From contig JACUUO010000014.1 in NCBI GenBank assembly GCA_014859275.1, positions 1-35,865 of the forward strand: 35,865 bases of DNA. Reading direction: 5' to 3'. The translations under genes and the position numbers were made by a program. This document shows positions 32,993-35,865 of this stretch, one piece after another (the stretch's first letter is position 1; every line of letters starts with the position of its first letter). The stretch comes from Actinomycetota bacterium (GTDB taxonomy: Bacteria > Actinomycetota > Aquicultoria > Aquicultorales > Aquicultoraceae). A model generated the notes under the pieces. It made no database searches. It was not told the origin of the DNA and was given only the letters and a program-made list of their open reading frames with translations.

Positions 32993-33987
32993 AAGTAAAA
33001 GATATAGGTGAATTTGCGCTTATAGAGCGCATAGCAGAGATAGTAGAACATGCAGACGAGCGCGTTATTCTCACTATAGGTGATGACACTGCGGTTGTGA
33101 GGCCAACAGAGTCTGGCTACTCACTCCTTACGACTGATCTATTAGTGGAGAATGTTCATTTTACCCTTGATACTATAAATTCATGGCAGTTAGGTTACAA
33201 ATCCATCGCAGTTAATATAAGCGATATAGCGGCGATGGGAGGGCTGCCCAATTATGCTGTTATATCGCTTGCAATGGATCCAGAAACAGATGTTGATCAG
33301 ATCGAAGATCTCTATAGGGGCATGGAGGATGCTTCAATAAAGTACGGGTTGAGAATTGTCGGAGGGGATGTTACTAAGTCAGAAAAGCTCATCATTAACG
33401 TTGCGCTACTCGGTGAAGTTGAAGAGGAGAACCTTTGCAGGAGAAGCGATGCGATGGTTGGGGATGTAATTATGGTTACGGGTGAACTTGGTGCGTCGGC
33501 TGCAGGCCTAAGGCTTATCCTTAATCCTGAAATTGCGCTCAAGGTTAAAGAAGCAGGTGCATTAAAGAGGGCGCATTTTCTGCCAGAACCTCGGGTTGAG
33601 CCGGGAAGGATTCTAGCATCCCTAGGTATAAATGCGATGGAAGATATAAGCGATGGACTGGTAAGTGAAGTTAAACATATTTGTGAGGCCAGCTCCGTTG
33701 GAGCAAGGCTTTTTCTAAACAAAATACCGGTGGCAAAGGGTGTGGATAAAGTAGCGACGCTTACCGGTGAAAGAGCGATAGATATCGCTATCTCTGGCGG
33801 CGAAGATTACGAGCTTGTGTTTACGGCTCCAAAGGAGTTGAATGGGCTGGTTGAGAAAGCTATGACCGCTATCGGCACAAGAGTAGCGGCCATCGGTGAG
33901 ATTGTAGATATTTCCAATGGAATAAAAGTTATTGATTGGTCAGGGGAAGAGAGACCGCTTGAGGTAAGCGGCTATACCCATTTCTAG
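32989..33987 (+). CDS. thiL: Thiamine-monophosphate kinase
   Basis: 332 residues, PurM-like fold, makes TPP from thiamine phosphate and ATP. It has FALIERIAEI at the N-terminus, GDDTAVV at 31-37, TTDLLVENVHF at 48-58, NISDIAAMGG at 76-85, and SGGEDYELVFT near the C-terminus. Start and N-terminus fit the family well. thiD follows 12 bp downstream. Confidence 0.97.
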   Translation: MKVKDIGEFALIERIAEIVEHADERVILTIGDDTAVVRPTESGYSLLTTDLLVENVHFTLDTINSWQLGYKSIAVNISDIAAMGGLPNYAVISLAMDPETDVDQIEDLYRGMEDASIKYGLRIVGGDVTKSEKLIINVALLGEVEEENLCRRSDAMVGDVIMVTGELGASAAGLRLILNPEIALKVKEAGALKRAHFLPEPRVEPGRILASLGINAMEDISDGLVSEVKHICEASSVGARLFLNKIPVAKGVDKVATLTGERAIDIAISGGEDYELVFTAPKELNGLVEKAMTAIGTRVAAIGEIVDISNGIKVIDWSGEERPLEVSGYTHF

Positions 33988-33999
33988 GATTGTAGGAAA

Positions 34000-34815
34000 A
34001 TGGAGATAAAAAAGGCTCTAGTAATAGGGGGTTCCGATCCGAGCGGCGGGGCCGGTGTTCAGGCAGATATGAGGACACTGGTCGAGCTGGGCGTACACCC
34101 ATATACTGTAATAACAGCTATCACCGCACAAAATAGCAGTGGCGTGTCATCATATGAAATAATGACGGCAAGGCTAGTTAAGAGTCAGATTGAATCCGTT
34201 ACCTCTGAGGAAGGCGTGGCCGGCATAAAAACCGGTATGCTTGGCAGTTCGGAGAATATATTGGAGGTAGCACGCTTAATTAGCGATCATAGGATCGGTT
34301 ATTCTATAGTAGATCCGGTAATAAAGGCGACGGATGGAAAGGTGTTAACTTCCGAAGCATCAACCGCGGTTTTAAAGAAAAGGCTTTTAGCGAGATCTTT
34401 TATGGTAACTCCGAATATCAGCGAAGCTACGTATCTAACCGGTATTGAGATATCTACCGAGGACGATTTATTAGAGGCGGCGAAGGCACTAAAAGAGATG
34501 GGAGTAGCCTGGGTCCTTATAAAAGGCGGGCATTTAGCAGGAGATACGGCGGTGGATCTACTGTACGACGGACAAAATGAGTATTATTTCGAAGTCAAGA
34601 AGGTAAGAGACGAAAATGTACGAGGGACGGGATGCATGATGGCGTCTGCAATCTGCGGCTATCTAATACATGGGTTAGAACCTTACGAAGCGGTTGATAA
34701 GGCCAAAGCATATGTCCTGAATAAAATAAAGAGTGCGGTTATTCTGGGTGAAGGCAGTCGTCAGGCGTCTCCGTTCAGGATAGAGGGAGAGGACATTGAG
34801 AATTGGGTTGATTAG
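34000..34815 (+). CDS. thiD: Hydroxymethylpyrimidine/phosphomethylpyrimidine kinase
   Basis: 271 residues, ribokinase superfamily. It has ALVIGGSDPSGGAGVQADM at the N-terminus, GIKTGMLGS, DPVIKATDG, TPNISEATYL, LIKGGHL and the catalytic GTGCMMASAI near the C-terminus. It phosphorylates HMP-P from ThiC to HMP-PP for ThiE. TAGGA precedes the ATG. Its last 20 bases overlap the next gene. Confidence 0.95.
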   Translation: MEIKKALVIGGSDPSGGAGVQADMRTLVELGVHPYTVITAITAQNSSGVSSYEIMTARLVKSQIESVTSEEGVAGIKTGMLGSSENILEVARLISDHRIGYSIVDPVIKATDGKVLTSEASTAVLKKRLLARSFMVTPNISEATYLTGIEISTEDDLLEAAKALKEMGVAWVLIKGGHLAGDTAVDLLYDGQNEYYFEVKKVRDENVRGTGCMMASAICGYLIHGLEPYEAVDKAKAYVLNKIKSAVILGEGSRQASPFRIEGEDIENWVD

Positions 34816-35350
34816 CGATACGCATGGGGACCTTGATGCGTGGGAAAAAGCGTTAAAGATATTCAATAACATAGATATCGCTATACACACGGGCGATATA
34901 TTAAGCAGCGGCCCATTTAATCCGAGGTCGCCATCTTATAAGCCAGTAGAACTGGCAGAAGCTATAAATAGGGCACCCTTTCCAATAATCTTTGTAAGGG
35001 GGAACTGTGACGCGGAAGTCGATTCGATCGCACTTGATTATCCAATTCAATCTCCCTACTCGTTTATCTCTACAAATGGTTTAAAAATTATGGCAACGCA
35101 TGGGCACCTTCATGATGAGAACAAATTAATTGAATTAGGGCACCGCTATAAACTTAATGTCGTAGTAAGCGGTCACACCCATGTAGAAAAAATAGTGAAG
35201 AGCGCTGGTCTTTACTTAGTAAACCCCGGTAGCGCGTCATTACCGAAGGGCGAGGAAGGTTTGCCAACGGTCGGATTTATTGAGGACAGATATATAAAGA
35301 TAGTATCACTCGAAGACGGCACTGAGCTAGAGAAAGTTGAAATAAGGTGA
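34796..35350 (+). CDS. YfcE/MJ0936-family metallophosphoesterase
   Basis: 184 residues, soluble. It has the calcineurin-like metal sites LISDTHGD (D8, H10), HTGDI, VRGNCD, ATHGH and SGHTHV, and the terminal NPGSASLPKG, all typical of YfcE-type phosphodiesterases. The natural substrate is not known for most members. The TTG start at 34796 lies after GAGGGAGAGG inside thiD. Its stop directly abuts the converging rpmB stop with no spacer. Confidence 0.93.
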   Translation: MRIGLISDTHGDLDAWEKALKIFNNIDIAIHTGDILSSGPFNPRSPSYKPVELAEAINRAPFPIIFVRGNCDAEVDSIALDYPIQSPYSFISTNGLKIMATHGHLHDENKLIELGHRYKLNVVVSGHTHVEKIVKSAGLYLVNPGSASLPKGEEGLPTVGFIEDRYIKIVSLEDGTELEKVEIR

Positions 35351-35542
35351 TTATACGGCACGGACCACTTTATTTGCCTTCAGGCACTTAGTACAGACGT
35401 AGATATTCTTCGGTGAACCATCTACAATGGCACGGATCTTCTGAACATTTGGGTTAAATCTTCTCGGCGTTACGCGATGGGAGTGACTTATACTGCTGCC
35501 CTTCATGGGCCCTTTTCCGCATATAGCACATCTTCTGGCCAT
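35351..35542 (-). CDS. rpmB: 50S ribosomal protein L28 (zinc-binding form)
   Basis: 63 residues. MARRCAICGKGPMKGSSISHSH at the N-terminus and NIYVCTKCLKANKV at the C-terminus give the four zinc cysteines C5, C8, C50 and C53 of the C+ form. AAAGAGGAG precedes the ATG. It stands alone, converging on the YfcE gene. Confidence 0.96.
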   Translation of the reverse strand: MARRCAICGKGPMKGSSISHSHRVTPRRFNPNVQKIRAIVDGSPKNIYVCTKCLKANKVVRAV

Positions 35543-35579
35543 ATTAATCTCCTCTTTAGAATAAATTCAGTACCGAAAA

Positions 35580-35608
35580 ATGTTACCATTTGTCCACCCG
35601 TAAGGCAA
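35580..35608 (-). promoter_or_regulatory. Promoter of rpmB
   Basis: On the minus strand TTGCCT (35608-35603), 17 bp, TAACAT (35585-35580), about 37 bp before the ATG. Four or five matches per box. Confidence 0.5.
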
Positions 35609-35727
35609 GTTTAATCACGACGGTTGTCTAATAAGTGCTATGCAATATTTAAATAGAGCAACTGGGAGCTATGGTCAGCGTGAGAAATCTACCATGGCAG
35701 CAAAAGAAGCCATTACTAAGAACCGAA

Positions 35728-35769
35728 AACTATGAACCATGAACTATCAACTATCAACTATCAACTATC
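35728..35769 (+). repeat. Six tandem heptamers (AACTATC family)
   Basis: AACTATG, AACCATG, then AACTATC four times in exact register. The same heptamer family occurs at 13207-13234 and 32805-32825. It lies between the divergent rpmB and the gene starting at 35839. Confidence 0.85.
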
Positions 35770-35838
35770 CTGCCGTTTAACCCAATTTTGTCATGGGTAA
35801 CTTAACCCTACCAGCTTACTTGAAGGGAGGTGAGTGAT

Positions 35839-35865
35839 GTGACAAGACAAGAGATCGTTGATAGA
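35839..35865 (+). CDS. Start of a further gene, cut by the window edge
   Basis: GTG followed by TRQEIVDR, with the strong ribosome site AGGGAGGTGA 6 bp upstream. Only nine codons are visible, too few to identify the product. Confidence 0.5.

Overview
The window looks like a stretch of chromosome from a Gram-positive-type bacterium of moderate, not high, GC content. My best inference is a deep-branching lineage of Actinomycetota. The order secD, secF, relA, MBL hydrolase, hisS, aspS, alaS, ruvX, mltG, all on the plus strand, matches the order I know from Actinomycetota such as Mycobacterium. SecD carries the ADS...FERIK and DADLVT signatures of the actinobacterial type instead of the DAN signatures of proteobacterial SecD. 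An S-layer-homology (SLH) surface protein, a SigB-type sigma factor with an RsbW-like partner, frequent TTG/GTG starts and a C+ (zinc-type) L28 also fit a Gram-positive-type cell. An Fe/Mn superoxide dismutase suggests some oxygen exposure. No mobile element, CRISPR array, tRNA or rRNA gene was found.

Layout. Positions 1-4585 hold stress-signalling genes (two GAF/PP2C phosphatases of the RsbU type and a STAS-like protein) interrupted by a queD-queC pair on the minus strand. The first phosphatase has lost its C-terminus exactly where queD runs into it. Positions 4905-7947 are a promoter, an HD-domain protein that may start at an ATA codon, secD and secF. A CPA2 antiporter with RCK domains (minus strand) separates these from relA-dtd-MBL-hisS-aspS (10396-17050). 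Positions 17051-20380 are an island with a large secreted protein (glucuronyl C5-epimerase-like, F5/8C-like and three SLH domains), a candidate structured RNA with its own terminator in front of it, and behind it two hairpins, a possible small cysteine-rich ORF and a very strong terminator. Then come an anti-sigma factor with a degraded ATP site, a SigB-type sigma factor and an AI-2E family permease, followed by alaS-ruvX-mltG. After a terminator, sod, an Old Yellow Enzyme and a flavin reductase lie on the minus strand. The rest is thiamine metabolism: a TPP riboswitch with terminator controlling thiM-thiE-thiC, a 0.4 kb mosaic of short repeats, then a candidate leader peptide, thiL, thiD and a YfcE-type phosphodiesterase. 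rpmB and the first codons of a further gene close the window.

How it works together. RsbU-type phosphatases, a STAS protein, an RsbW-like protein and a SigB-type factor are the parts of a partner-switching stress response, but the STAS protein lacks the usual phosphorylatable serine and the RsbW-like protein lacks the ATP-site asparagine and aspartate, so the switch may run without phosphorylation or be partly decayed. The thiamine genes cover HMP-P synthesis (ThiC), HMP-P phosphorylation (ThiD), thiazole salvage (ThiM), coupling (ThiE) and TPP formation (ThiL); de novo thiazole genes are not here. Several intergenic regions share degenerate short repeats, notably AACTATG/AACTATC heptamers.
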